From UBA5499 sp002426275 (GTDB taxonomy: Bacteria > Bacillota > DTU084), in assembly GCA_937888735.1 (NCBI GenBank), contig CALASN010000133.1, positions 1 to 17,760 of the forward strand: a stretch of DNA of 17,760 nt, given 5' to 3'. Below the pieces are notes generated by a model, which saw nothing but the letters and a program-made list of their open reading frames with translations, ran no database searches and was not told where the DNA came from. Each line of letters starts with the position of its first letter. Position 1 is the first letter of the stretch. A program made the translations under genes and the position numbers. Positions 1 to 7,054 of the stretch are shown here, piece by piece.

Positions 1-7
1 CGAGGGA

Positions 8-550
8 ATGTCGCGCTTGAAGGAGAGTTATCTAAAAGAGGTCAAGCCAGCCCTGGCAGAACGCTTTAGCTACAAGAATCCCATGCAGATTCCCAGCGTA
101 GCTAAAGTGGTGGTGAACATCGGCGTGGGCGATGCCACAAGCGATCCGAAGCTTTTGGATGCGGCGGTGGAGGAGCTGACGCTGATCACAGGGCAGAGGC
201 CGCTCATCACGCGAGCTAAGAAATCCATCGCTAATTTCAAGTTACGCGCAGGGGTGCCAATCGGCTGTATGGTAACCTTACGGGGCGAGCGGATGTATGA
301 TTTTCTTTCTAAACTGATTAATGTTGCCTTGCCGCGCATCCGCGATTTTCGCGGCGTGTCCACTAGGGCTTTCGACGGACGCGGCAATTATACGCTTGGT
401 CTGCGAGAACAATTGGTCTTTCCGGAGATCAATTATGATAAAGTGCAGAAAATGAGGGGGATGAACATCTCCATCATCACCAGCGCCAACACCGACGAGG
501 AGGCATTCGAATTGCTCAAAGCAATGGGCATGCCGTTTGCTCAGTCCTAA
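8..550 (+). CDS. rplE: 50S ribosomal protein L5
   Basis: L5 binds 5S rRNA and helps form the central protuberance of the large subunit, contacting S13 and the P-site tRNA region. The 180-residue product has the usual family length (about 179) and the typical opening MSRLKESYLKEVKPAL. Family-typical stretches follow, such as KVVVNIGVGDA near residue 33 and the TGQRP...ITRAKKSIANFKLR region near residues 61-79, then the C-terminal FPEINYDKV segment. The ATG has a GAGGGA directly upstream, but the window begins seven bases before it, so the ribosome binding site is only partly visible. It opens the visible part of the spc operon; rplX (L24) is expected just outside. The next gene starts 18 bases after its stop. 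Identification is secure from the protein and its neighbours. Confidence 0.98.
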   Translation: MSRLKESYLKEVKPALAERFSYKNPMQIPSVAKVVVNIGVGDATSDPKLLDAAVEELTLITGQRPLITRAKKSIANFKLRAGVPIGCMVTLRGERMYDFLSKLINVALPRIRDFRGVSTRAFDGRGNYTLGLREQLVFPEINYDKVQKMRGMNISIITSANTDEEAFELLKAMGMPFAQS

Positions 551-568
551 AGGAGAGAGGTGAAGGAT

Positions 569-754
569 TTGGCCAAAACATCGCAAAAGATTCGGCAGCA
601 ACGCAACGCCAGATTTACTGTGCGTCAGTATAATCGCTGCCGGATTTGCGGACGGCCCAGAGGTTATATACGGAAATTCGGCATCTGCCGCATTTGCTTC
701 CGCGAGCTGGCTCATCGCGGTGAGATACCGGGTGTAACCAAGGCAAGCTGGTAG
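569..754 (+). CDS. rpsN: 30S ribosomal protein S14, zinc-binding type Z
   Basis: S14 helps assemble the head of the small subunit. I place the start at the TTG at 569, not the in-frame GTG at 560. The TTG gives the canonical 61-residue S14 type Z beginning MAKTSQK, and GAGGTG at 557-562 lies six bases upstream as its ribosome binding site; the GTG overlaps that site. Four cysteines (C24, C27, C40, C43 in two CxxC pairs) are at the exact positions of the zinc-ribbon form. This is the cysteine-containing version, as opposed to the longer zinc-free paralogue that many Bacillota also carry elsewhere for zinc starvation. The C-terminus GEIPGVTKASW is typical. It lies between rplE and rpsH in the standard spc order. 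Confidence 0.97.
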   Translation: MAKTSQKIRQQRNARFTVRQYNRCRICGRPRGYIRKFGICRICFRELAHRGEIPGVTKASW

Positions 755-775
755 CCGGACCAGAGAGGGGGATAG

Positions 776-1174
776 ATGACAATGACAGATCCCATTGCGG
801 ATATGCTGACCCGCATTCGCAACGCGACCCTGATCAAGCGCGAGATGGTAGAAATGCCTTCCTCTAAGATCAAGTGCGGAATCGCCAAGATCCTGAAGGA
901 GCAGGGTTATATTCGGGATTACACTAGCATTGCTGATGAAAAACAAGGCGTACTGCGCCTTTATTTGAAATACGGACCCAACAAGGAGCAGGTCGTAAGC
1001 GGCCTGCGGAGAATTAGCAAGCCTGGACTACGGGTTTACGCTTCGCACGACAAAATTCCGCGCGTCCTTGGAGGCTTAGGAATAGCCATTCTGTCCACGC
1101 CCAAAGGCCTGATGACAGACAAAGACGCTCGTACCGCGGGAATTGGCGGCGAAGTCATGTGTTATATCTGGTAG
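776..1174 (+). CDS. rpsH: 30S ribosomal protein S8
   Basis: S8 binds helix 21 of 16S rRNA early in 30S assembly and in several bacteria represses the spc operon. The 132-residue product opens MTMTDPIADMLTRIRNA and ends in the family-typical GGEVMCYIW; the segment RRISKPGLRVYAS (near residues 78-90) and the GLGIAILSTPKGLMTDKDAR segment are also characteristic. Two ATG codons (776 and 782) could start it. The first gives the two-residue extension also found in Bacillus S8 and lies a few bases from a purine-rich GAGGGGG; the second gives the E. coli-like start. I keep 776, but 782 is possible. No obvious S8-binding mimic was seen in the visible leader, since the operon start is outside the window. 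Confidence 0.97.
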   Translation: MTMTDPIADMLTRIRNATLIKREMVEMPSSKIKCGIAKILKEQGYIRDYTSIADEKQGVLRLYLKYGPNKEQVVSGLRRISKPGLRVYASHDKIPRVLGGLGIAILSTPKGLMTDKDARTAGIGGEVMCYIW

Positions 1175-1198
1175 TGAGGCAGAGCAGGAGGTGGAATA

Positions 1199-1744
1199 AT
1201 GTCCAGAATTGGGAAGATGCCAGTTCCCCTGCCTCAAGGCGTTGATGTGGCAATGGACGGCAACGTGCTGACAGTGAAGGGCCCCAAAGGGGAACTGACT
1301 CAGCGGCTGCCGGAAGCGATAACCATCAGGCAAGAGGACAGGAAGCTGGTAGTGGAACGGCCTTCCGATGACAAGCAACACAGATCCCTCCACGGCCTCA
1401 CCAGAAGCCTTGTGAACAATATGGTGGTGGGCGTGACCGAGGGTTTTACAAAAGCGTTGGAGATCGTGGGCGTCGGTTATCGCGCCAGCAAAGCGGGCTC
1501 CAAATTAGTGGTTGGCGTCGGATATTCGCACCCTGTTGAAATCGAACCGCCCAAGGGCCTGGAAGTGGAAGTGCCGGCTCCCACCAAGATCGTGATTCGG
1601 GGAGCGGACAAACAGGCGGTAGGCGAGCTGGCGGCCAAAATTCGTGGCTTACGGCTTCCCGAGCCTTATAAGGGCAAAGGTATTCGTTACGAAGGCGAAA
1701 AAGTACGCCGCAAAGCTGGTAAAGCCGGTAAAGCAGGCAAGTAA
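1199..1744 (+). CDS. rplF: 50S ribosomal protein L6
   Basis: L6 sits near the GTPase-associated centre of the 50S subunit, close to the sarcin-ricin loop. The product is 181 residues, the normal family size, opening MSRIGKMPVPLPQGV. The two repeated alpha-beta domains are recognisable: the first covers about residues 1-80 and the second about 83-170, ending in GLRLPEPYKGKGIRYEGEK. A perfect AGGAGGTGG at 1186-1194 precedes the ATG. The last residues are a basic KAG-KAG-KAG-K tail encoded by three consecutive nine-base units (see the repeat at 1712). L6 tails are usually short and lysine/glycine-rich, so this is a small expansion, not an anomaly of function. Confidence 0.98.
   Translation: MSRIGKMPVPLPQGVDVAMDGNVLTVKGPKGELTQRLPEAITIRQEDRKLVVERPSDDKQHRSLHGLTRSLVNNMVVGVTEGFTKALEIVGVGYRASKAGSKLVVGVGYSHPVEIEPPKGLEVEVPAPTKIVIRGADKQAVGELAAKIRGLRLPEPYKGKGIRYEGEKVRRKAGKAGKAGK
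1712..1738 (+). repeat. Three 9-base tandem repeats in the rplF 3' end
   Basis: Three consecutive units, AAAGCTGGT, AAAGCCGGT and AAAGCAGGC, encode Lys-Ala-Gly three times. They differ only in third codon positions, and a final AAG and the stop follow. The pattern fits slippage or duplication followed by silent drift, lengthening the basic tail of L6. Confidence 0.85.
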
Positions 1745-1758
1745 GGGGGTAGCAGGAC

Positions 1759-2121
1759 TTGTTCAAGCAGTTTGATCGGAAAGAGGCGCGCGGCCGCAGG
1801 CAAAAGCGAGCGCGCAATAAAATCTTTGGCACGCCCCAGCGGCCTAGGCTCAACGTCTACCGCAGCCTGTCAAATATTTACGCACAGCTCATAGACGACC
1901 AAAACGCCAGGACCCTGGCCAGCGCCTCCAGTCTCGATAAGAGTCTGGGTCTGGAATACGGCGGCAATTGTCAGGCGGCGGAGAAAGTCGGTTCGCTCCT
2001 GGCCCAGCGGGCCCAGCAGGCAGGAATCACCGAGGTTGTCTTCGACCGCGGCGGCAACCTTTATCATGGCCGCGTTGCTGCCCTCTCCGAGGGAGCGCGC
2101 AAAGGCGGCTTGAAATTTTAG
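1759..2121 (+). CDS. rplR: 50S ribosomal protein L18
   Basis: L18 binds 5S rRNA together with L5 and anchors it to the 50S central protuberance. The start is a TTG at 1759, giving MFKQFDRKEARGRRQKRARNK; a run AAGGGGG at 1743-1749, overlapping the rplF stop, is the likely ribosome binding site. The product has 120 residues, the usual size. Its body has the family-typical PRLNVYRS (near residue 35), the IYAQLIDD segment and the C-terminal VVFDRGGNLYHGRV...GGLKF. The basic, less conserved N-terminus is normal for L18. It overlaps nothing but lies only 14 bases after rplF, so translational coupling is likely. Confidence 0.97.
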   Translation: MFKQFDRKEARGRRQKRARNKIFGTPQRPRLNVYRSLSNIYAQLIDDQNARTLASASSLDKSLGLEYGGNCQAAEKVGSLLAQRAQQAGITEVVFDRGGNLYHGRVAALSEGARKGGLKF

Positions 2122-2142
2122 GAGGGGGGGGATAACAGCATA

Positions 2143-2640
2143 ATGGCAAGGACGAGCGCTGAACAGTCAGAGTTTAAAGAAAGAGTCGTAGGCATCAATC
2201 CCGTTTCCAAAACGGTTAAAGGCGGCAGAAACCGCAGCTTTAGCGCCTTGGTTGTGGTGGGAGACGAAAACGGCCGCGTTGGCGCGGGCTTGGGCAAAGC
2301 TCACGATGTTTCCGACGCCATCCGCAAAGGCGTGGAGGATGCCAAAAAGAATATGATTACAGTGCCCATGGTTGGTACCACCATTCCTCATGAGATCAAC
2401 GCCATCTTTGGCGCAGGCAAAGTCTTGCTGAAGCCTGCCAGACGAGGCACGGGCGTGATCGCAGGGGGTCCGGTGCGCGCGGTATTGGAGCTTGCCGGGA
2501 TTAAAGATATTCTCACAAAATCCTTAGGCTCTACCAATCCAATCAATATGGTGCGGGCAACGATGAGCGGACTTGCGTCCCTGAAGAGCGCGGAAAAAGT
2601 CGCCTCTCTCAGAGGCAAGTCCGTTGAAGAATTAGCCTAG
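2143..2640 (+). CDS. rpsE: 30S ribosomal protein S5
   Basis: S5 contributes to decoding accuracy and, with S3 and S4, lines the mRNA entry tunnel. The 165-residue product is of normal length. The N-terminal double-stranded RNA-binding-like domain is about residues 11-75, with the KGGRNRSFSALVVVGDENGRVG segment; the C-terminal domain has GTGVIAGGPVRAVLELAGI and NPINMVRAT. The ribosome binding site GGAGGGGGG begins on the last base of the rplR stop codon, so the two genes are tightly coupled. The residues around the classical spectinomycin-resistance loop (KGGRNRSF) look wild-type. Confidence 0.98.
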   Translation: MARTSAEQSEFKERVVGINPVSKTVKGGRNRSFSALVVVGDENGRVGAGLGKAHDVSDAIRKGVEDAKKNMITVPMVGTTIPHEINAIFGAGKVLLKPARRGTGVIAGGPVRAVLELAGIKDILTKSLGSTNPINMVRATMSGLASLKSAEKVASLRGKSVEELA

Positions 2641-2651
2641 GGGGGATTACT

Positions 2652-2837
2652 ATGGAAAAGAAATTGCGAATTACCCTCAAGAAGAGTCCCATCGGCTATG
2701 CCCAGGACCAGAAAGATACAGTGAAGGCTTTGGGACTCCGCAAGCTGTACAGCAGCGTGGAGCAACCCGATACCCCTGCGATCCGCGGCATGGTAGGTAA
2801 GGTTTCCCATTTGGTAAGGGTAGAGGAAATCGCATAG
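2652..2837 (+). CDS. rpmD: 50S ribosomal protein L30
   Basis: L30 is a small, non-essential-looking large-subunit protein present in Bacillota but missing from some bacterial groups. The 61-residue product is the bacterial short form: MEKKLRITLKKSPIGY, then a central QKDTVKALGLRKLYSSVEQPDTPAIRGMV-type helix-strand region and a C-terminal VSHLVRVEEI strand. The ATG is 11 bases after the rpsE stop and a GGGGG run precedes it as ribosome binding site. Placement between rpsE and rplO is the standard spc order. Confidence 0.97.
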   Translation: MEKKLRITLKKSPIGYAQDQKDTVKALGLRKLYSSVEQPDTPAIRGMVGKVSHLVRVEEIA

Positions 2838-2874
2838 TCAGAGAATAACTTCGCTTTAGAGGGGGTGAGACAGG

Positions 2875-3315
2875 TTGAAGCTTCATGAACTGCGACCAGA
2901 GCCTGGCAGCAGAAAAGCGCCGCGGCGCGTGGGCAGAGGACTCGGTTCCGGATTGGGAAAGACGTCCGGTAAGGGCCATAAAGGGCAAAAGGCACGCTCC
3001 GGCGGAGGAAAGGGTCCCGCTTTCGAGGGAGGACAGACCCCTTTGCAGCGGCGTCTTCCCAAGCGCGGCTTCACCAATATTTTCAAACGGGAAGTTGCCA
3101 TCCTTAACGTCGGGGCGCTCAACAAGTTTGCAGACGGCACGGAAGTGACGGTGGAACTTCTGAAAAGTCAGGGCCTTGTCAAAGGAAATCCGGACGCCGT
3201 GAAAATTCTGGGCGACGGAGATTTAGAGCGTTCCCTGACCGTAAAGGTAGATGCCTGTAGCAAAGCTGCAGCGGAGAAGATCGCCGCTCGTGGTGGAAAA
3301 TTGGAGGTGGTCTAA
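2875..3315 (+). CDS. rplO: 50S ribosomal protein L15
   Basis: L15 is a late-assembly 50S protein with a long flexible N-terminus that penetrates 23S rRNA. The 146-residue product starts at a TTG (2875), giving MKLHELRPEPGSRKAPRRVG; a purine-rich AGGGGGTGA just upstream serves as ribosome binding site. The glycine/arginine/lysine-rich first 60 residues (GRGLGSGLGKTSGKGHKGQK) are diagnostic, as is FEGGQTPLQRRLPKRGF near residue 50. The compact C-terminal domain ends AARGGKLEVV. Its stop codon TAA directly abuts the TTG start of secY, and the secY ribosome binding site lies inside the last rplO codons, so SecY translation is probably coupled to it. Confidence 0.97.
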   Translation: MKLHELRPEPGSRKAPRRVGRGLGSGLGKTSGKGHKGQKARSGGGKGPAFEGGQTPLQRRLPKRGFTNIFKREVAILNVGALNKFADGTEVTVELLKSQGLVKGNPDAVKILGDGDLERSLTVKVDACSKAAAEKIAARGGKLEVV

Positions 3316-4575
3316 TTGCTGGAAGCCTTTCAAAACGCCATCAAGGCAGCAGACATCAGAAAGAAGCTGCTGTATACTTTCGGGCTGCTGCTGGTCTTTC
3401 GGGTGGGCTCTTACATCCCAGTGCCTGGTGTGAACACAGCCCAGATCGCCAACGAGCTGGGCGGCAACAACATTTTCGGCCTGTTGGATATGTTTGCCGG
3501 CGGTGCCCTTAGCCGCTTTACTATTTTCGCTTTGGGCGTCAACCCTTATATCACTTCCTCAATTATCATGCAGCTGCTCACAGCTGTCATTCCCAGTTTG
3601 GAGGAATTGGCCAAAGAGGGAGTTGACGGACACAAGGTTATCGCCAAATACACAAGATGGGGCACGTTGGTGTTAGGCCTTTTTCAGGCTTTTGGGATCA
3701 CCATGACCATCCGCCAGTACATCACAGAGGATTTACTCCCTTACGGTTGGACCTTGGCCATGATCCTTTTGACCTTGACTGCCGGCACGTGTTTTTTAAT
3801 GTGGCTGGGAGAGAAAATTTCAGAGCAGGGCATAGGCAACGGGATCTCTCTCATCATCTTTACAGGCATTGTGGCCCGCCTGCCCTGGGAATTTTCCAAC
3901 ACCATCAAATCGGTGGGCGAGGGCGGGATCAGCATCTGGAATCTAGTCCTCTTTGTGGTGATTTCCTTGGTGACCATCGCAGCGGTAATTCTAGTGCAGG
4001 AAGCGCAGCGAAAGATTCCGGTTCATTACGCCAAGCGCGTTGTGGGACGAAGGGTTATGGGCGGACAGAGCACCCATATTCCGCTGCGTCTCAATTCCGC
4101 CGGCGTAATCCCGGTTATTTTTGCCTCTAGCGTCTTGGCTTTTCCCCAGACGCTGGCGATGTTCATCCCTGCGATGCAGAAATATGAACATCTCTTTGGA
4201 ATCCAAAGCGTGTTGTACAATCTGCTCTATGTGATTTTAATCTTCTTTTTCACTTACTTTTACACGGCGGTCACTTTCAATCCCATCGATGTGGCCAACA
4301 ACATCAAAAAGTATGGGGGATTCATCCCCGGGATTCGGCCTGGCAAGCCCACGGCCGAGTATCTGGAAAAGGTGCTCACCAGAATCACATTGGTAGGCGC
4401 GTTCTTCCTGGCGGTGATCGCCATCTTGCCTTACGTGGTCTCGTCGCTCACTCGGGTGACCAGCATCTACTGGGGCGGAACTTCGCTTCTGATCGTGGTG
4501 GGCGTAGCTTTGGATACCATGAAGCAATTGGAAACCAGTCTGGTGATGCGCAACTATGAAGGGTTCATGAAATGA
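3316..4575 (+). CDS. secY: Protein translocase subunit SecY
   Basis: SecY is the channel of the SecYEG translocon in the cytoplasmic membrane and passes Sec-dependent proteins, including the secreted proteins encoded later in this window. The 419-residue product has the usual length and about ten hydrophobic segments. Family signatures include GVNPYITSSIIMQLL (about residues 74-88, following the plug/TM2a region with FGLLDMFAGGALSRF) and GEKISEQGIGNGISLIIF (about 165-182). The long cytoplasmic C5 loop is visible from YAKRVVGRRVMGGQSTHIP, where SecA and the ribosome dock. The start is a TTG directly adjacent to the rplO stop, with GGAGGTGG (3303-3310) six bases before it. The stop overlaps the adk start (ATGA). 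Confidence 0.98.
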   Translation: MLEAFQNAIKAADIRKKLLYTFGLLLVFRVGSYIPVPGVNTAQIANELGGNNIFGLLDMFAGGALSRFTIFALGVNPYITSSIIMQLLTAVIPSLEELAKEGVDGHKVIAKYTRWGTLVLGLFQAFGITMTIRQYITEDLLPYGWTLAMILLTLTAGTCFLMWLGEKISEQGIGNGISLIIFTGIVARLPWEFSNTIKSVGEGGISIWNLVLFVVISLVTIAAVILVQEAQRKIPVHYAKRVVGRRVMGGQSTHIPLRLNSAGVIPVIFASSVLAFPQTLAMFIPAMQKYEHLFGIQSVLYNLLYVILIFFFTYFYTAVTFNPIDVANNIKKYGGFIPGIRPGKPTAEYLEKVLTRITLVGAFFLAVIAILPYVVSSLTRVTSIYWGGTSLLIVVGVALDTMKQLETSLVMRNYEGFMK

Positions 4576-5234
4576 TGAAGAGAAACTTGAAAATAATCCT
4601 CCTGGGAGCCCCAGGCGCGGGCAAAGGCACTCAGGCGGAGCTTTTGGTAGAGGACTTTGGCCTGGCTCACCTTTCCACGGGCAATCTCCTGCGGGAGGCT
4701 GTGGCAGCCGAGACGCCCCTAGGCAAAGAGGCGGCTTCTTATATGGACGCAGGCAAGCTGGTTCCGGATCAGGTGATCACGGGTCTGGTGGAAGAGTTTC
4801 TGCGGAACGCTAAAGGCGGCTGCCTGCTTGACGGTTTCCCCAGGACGCTGCCCCAGGCTCGGGCTTTGGACCAGATGCTGGCGAAGCTTGGGGAGAAGCT
4901 GGATTACGTCGTGGAAGTGCGGACGGATCCGGAGCTTATAGTCAGCAGGCTGGCGCAGCGACTGGTGTGCACGTCCTGCGGCGCTCCCTATCACGCTCAG
5001 AGCAAGCCCCCGCGTCAGGAAGGCAAGTGCGACGGCTGCGGCGGAAAGGTGGAGCGCAGGGCGGACGACGCGCCGGAGACCATCCGCAGGCGGCTGGCGG
5101 AATACCAGGAAAAGACGGCGCCGCTGGTTGCCTACTACAGGGAAAAGGGAATTCTCTTCACTGTGGACGGCAATTTGGCTCGCGCTGAAACTTATCAGCA
5201 AATCAAATCTAAGTTGGGAGATGCCGGCGAATGA
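4572..5234 (+). CDS. adk: Adenylate kinase with zinc-binding lid
   Basis: The enzyme interconverts ATP + AMP and 2 ADP in the cytoplasm, keeping adenylate pools balanced. The 220-residue product has the P-loop GAPGAGKGT (residues 12-20), the AMP-binding core with LSTGNLLR (34-41) and LLDGFPRTLPQA (85-96), and the long-form lid domain. The lid holds four cysteines, C133, C136, C153 and C156, in two CxxC pairs: the zinc-binding lid seen in many Gram-positive adenylate kinases. RADDAPETIRRRL (163-175) supplies the conserved lid arginines. The start overlaps the secY stop as ATGA; a second ATG follows immediately at 4575 and may be the one used. The stop again overlaps the map start. No strong ribosome binding site is visible, fitting coupling. 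Confidence 0.98.
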   Translation: MMKRNLKIILLGAPGAGKGTQAELLVEDFGLAHLSTGNLLREAVAAETPLGKEAASYMDAGKLVPDQVITGLVEEFLRNAKGGCLLDGFPRTLPQARALDQMLAKLGEKLDYVVEVRTDPELIVSRLAQRLVCTSCGAPYHAQSKPPRQEGKCDGCGGKVERRADDAPETIRRRLAEYQEKTAPLVAYYREKGILFTVDGNLARAETYQQIKSKLGDAGE

Positions 5235-5992
5235 TCACGCTTAAGTCAGCTGAGCAAATAGAGCTGATGCGCCGTTCCGGTCAGGTTTTGGCGCAGACGC
5301 ACGCCAAAATGCGCCAGCTGGTGAAGCCGGGCGTCACAACCGCCCAGTTGGATCGAGCTGCCGAAGATTATATCAGAAGCCAGGGCGCAGTTCCTTCATT
5401 TAAAGGGTTTCAGGGATTTCCGGCCAGCATTTGCGTGGCCCTAAACGACGTTGTGGTTCATGGTTTCCCCGGTCCGGAGCGCCTGGAAGATGGCGATATC
5501 ATCGGCCTGGACATCGGCACCATCCTTGGCGGCTGGCAGGCGGACAGCGCCCAGACCCTGGCTGTGGGCCAGGTTTCTCCGGTGGCCCAAAGGCTTTTGA
5601 CGATTACGGAAAAGGCTCTCTGGGCTGGCATTGCGCAGGCGCGGCCCGGCAATAAATTGGGAGACATCTCTGCTGCCATCGAACAAGTGGGCGCCCAGGC
5701 AGGCTACGGAATAGTGCGGGACCTGGTGGGACATGGCATCGGCAGAGCGATGCACGAGGATCCCCAAGTTCCAAACTTCGGCAGGGCAGGCAGGGGCATC
5801 ACCCTCAGGGTTGGCATGACCCTTGCCATTGAGCCCATGTTCAACGTGGGCACTCACCGCATCAAAGTCGACAGCAATAACTGGGCAGTGAGAACTGCCG
5901 ACGGCCAACTGTCCGCGCATTTTGAGCATACAGTTGCCATCACCCAAGACGGCCCCGTGCCTTTGACAGTCCTCCAGGAGGATAAAGCGTGA
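5231..5992 (+). CDS. map: Type I methionine aminopeptidase
   Basis: This cytosolic dinuclear metalloenzyme removes the initiator methionine from new proteins. All five canonical metal ligands are present with normal spacing: D94, D105, H168, E201 and E232, plus the active-site histidines H77 (in NDVVVHGFP) and H175. The 253-residue length is that of a type Ia enzyme without N-terminal extension. The family signature around D94-D105 reads DIGTILGGWQADSAQT, with Trp where Tyr is frequent; this is a modest substitution and nothing suggests inactivity. The start overlaps the adk stop by four bases. The adk-map pair after secY is the standard arrangement, linking protein maturation with translation. 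Confidence 0.98.
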   Translation: MITLKSAEQIELMRRSGQVLAQTHAKMRQLVKPGVTTAQLDRAAEDYIRSQGAVPSFKGFQGFPASICVALNDVVVHGFPGPERLEDGDIIGLDIGTILGGWQADSAQTLAVGQVSPVAQRLLTITEKALWAGIAQARPGNKLGDISAAIEQVGAQAGYGIVRDLVGHGIGRAMHEDPQVPNFGRAGRGITLRVGMTLAIEPMFNVGTHRIKVDSNNWAVRTADGQLSAHFEHTVAITQDGPVPLTVLQEDKA

Positions 5993-5993
5993 C

Positions 5994-6308
5994 ATGGGAA
6001 GCGTGCCGCAGCTGGGGCAGTTAGTGTTTTCAACTTCTGGCAGAGACAGAGGCCGCCATTACCTGGTAGTCGGCCTGGCCGGCGACAGGGTGCTGGTGGC
6101 GGACGGCAGCAGCAGGAAGCTGGATCAGCCCAAGAAAAAGAATCCCGCGCATCTTAAAAATCGCAAGCTGCGGGACGACGGGCTGGCAAGCAGATTGCAA
6201 GCCGGAGAGAAGATTACAAACTCGGAGCTCAGAGGCGCCCTCTCAAGACTTCTGGAGCAAGAAAACAGCACGACTCCTGGGCAAGGAGGGGAGGACAAAC
6301 TTGGCTAA
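5994..6308 (+). CDS. KOW-domain RNA-binding protein (L14e/L6e/L27e-like)
   Basis: This 104-residue basic protein lies between map and infA, a position occupied by a small KOW-domain protein in many Clostridia; archaeal and eukaryotic L14e-type proteins share the fold. Residues about 7-40 (GQLVFSTSGRDRGRHYLVVG...DRVLVADGSSRKL) read as a KOW-type SH3-like barrel. A basic segment with PKKKNPAHLKNRKL (45-58) follows, then a polar tail. The ATG lies two bases after the map stop, with AGGAGG about a dozen bases upstream inside map. The final codons overlap the infA start by eight bases and contain the infA ribosome binding site. RNA or ribosome binding is inferred from fold and context; the cellular role is not established as far as I know. 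Confidence 0.85.
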   Translation: MGSVPQLGQLVFSTSGRDRGRHYLVVGLAGDRVLVADGSSRKLDQPKKKNPAHLKNRKLRDDGLASRLQAGEKITNSELRGALSRLLEQENSTTPGQGGEDKLG

Positions 6309-6519
6309 ACAAGATGTGATTGAAGTGGAAGGGAGAGTCATCGAACCCCTTCCCAATGCGATGTTCCGCGTGGAATTGGAAAACGGCCATAAGGTCTTGG
6401 CCCATATTTCGGGGAAAATGCGAATGCATTTCATCAAGATCTTATCGGGGGATAAGGTGACAGTCGAACTCTCCCCTTACGACTTGTCCAGAGGTCGGAT
6501 TGTTTATCGATATAAGTAG
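6301..6519 (+). CDS. infA: Translation initiation factor IF-1
   Basis: IF-1 occupies the ribosomal A site during initiation and assists IF-2 and IF-3. The 72-residue product is the canonical single OB-fold (S1-like) protein: MAKQDVIEVEGRVIEPLPNA, then FRVELENGHKVLAHISGKMR and YDLSRGRIVYRYK at the end. The start is a TTG at 6301, preceded at 6283-6294 by a long purine stretch, AAGGAGGGGAGG, inside the preceding gene. The TTG lies before the stop of the KOW gene, so the two genes overlap by eight bases and translation is probably coupled. rpmJ follows 20 bases later. Confidence 0.98.
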   Translation: MAKQDVIEVEGRVIEPLPNAMFRVELENGHKVLAHISGKMRMHFIKILSGDKVTVELSPYDLSRGRIVYRYK

Positions 6520-6539
6520 GGGGCAAGGAGGTAACGAAA

Positions 6540-6653
6540 GTGAAGGTACGCCCTTCAGTAAAAAAGATGTGTGAGAAGTGCAAGCTCATTCGCCGTAAGG
6601 GCAAGGTAATGGTTATTTGCGAAAATCCCAAGCATAAGCAGAAGCAGGGTTAG
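6540..6653 (+). CDS. rpmJ: 50S ribosomal protein L36, zinc form
   Basis: This short gene encodes the 37-residue L36, the smallest bacterial ribosomal protein, which binds 23S rRNA late in 50S assembly. The product begins MKVRPSVKKMCEKCK and ends NPKHKQKQG. The zinc ligands C11, C14, C27 and H32 are all present, so it is the cysteine-containing form. The start is a GTG at 6540 with a perfect AAGGAGGT (6525-6532) seven bases upstream. It lies in the classical infA-rpmJ-rpsM order. Confidence 0.98.
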   Translation: MKVRPSVKKMCEKCKLIRRKGKVMVICENPKHKQKQG

Positions 6654-6665
6654 GGAGGTGAAACG

Positions 6666-7040
6666 ATGGCTCGTATAGCAGGGGTGGATCTGCCCAGGGA
6701 TAAGCGCGTTGAGGTGGCCCTCACCTATATTTACGGAATTGGCCCCTCTCTGGCCCGGGAAATCATCTCTAAAACAGGCGTCAGTCCAGACACAAGAGTG
6801 CGCGATCTCACAGAAGCCGAGGTCTCGAAAATCCGTGAGCTCATAGATCACGAGTTCAAGGTGGAAGGCGATCTGAGGCGCGAGGAAGCTATGAACATTA
6901 AACGCCTGATCGATATCGGTTCCTTCAGAGGAAGAAGGCACCGCATGGGACTGCCTGTGCGCGGACAGCGCACCCGCACCAATGCCAGGACGCGGAAAGG
7001 GCCCAAGCGGGCGGTTGGAGCTAAAAAGAAACGGGCTTAA
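6666..7040 (+). CDS. rpsM: 30S ribosomal protein S13
   Basis: S13 sits in the head of the 30S subunit and forms intersubunit bridges with L5 and contacts with the P-site tRNA. The 124-residue product is of standard length, opening MARIAGVDLPRDKRVEVALTYIYGIG, with the helix-two-turns-helix region near residues 15-60 and the basic C-terminal tail RGQRTRTNARTRKGPKRAVGAKKKRA that reaches into the P site. The ATG is preceded by GGGAGGTG (6653-6660). It opens the alpha-operon part of the cluster. Confidence 0.98.
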   Translation: MARIAGVDLPRDKRVEVALTYIYGIGPSLAREIISKTGVSPDTRVRDLTEAEVSKIRELIDHEFKVEGDLRREEAMNIKRLIDIGSFRGRRHRMGLPVRGQRTRTNARTRKGPKRAVGAKKKRA

Positions 7041-7054
7041 GGGAGGTACAGAAA

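Noticed and set aside
278..946. A 222-residue open frame on the - strand across rplE-rpsH
   Set aside because: It is antisense to three secure ribosomal protein genes, has no ribosome binding site and no recognisable protein family features.
3657..4130. A 157-residue + strand frame inside secY
   Set aside because: It is a frame-shifted reading of SecY with biased His/Arg-rich composition and no start signal.
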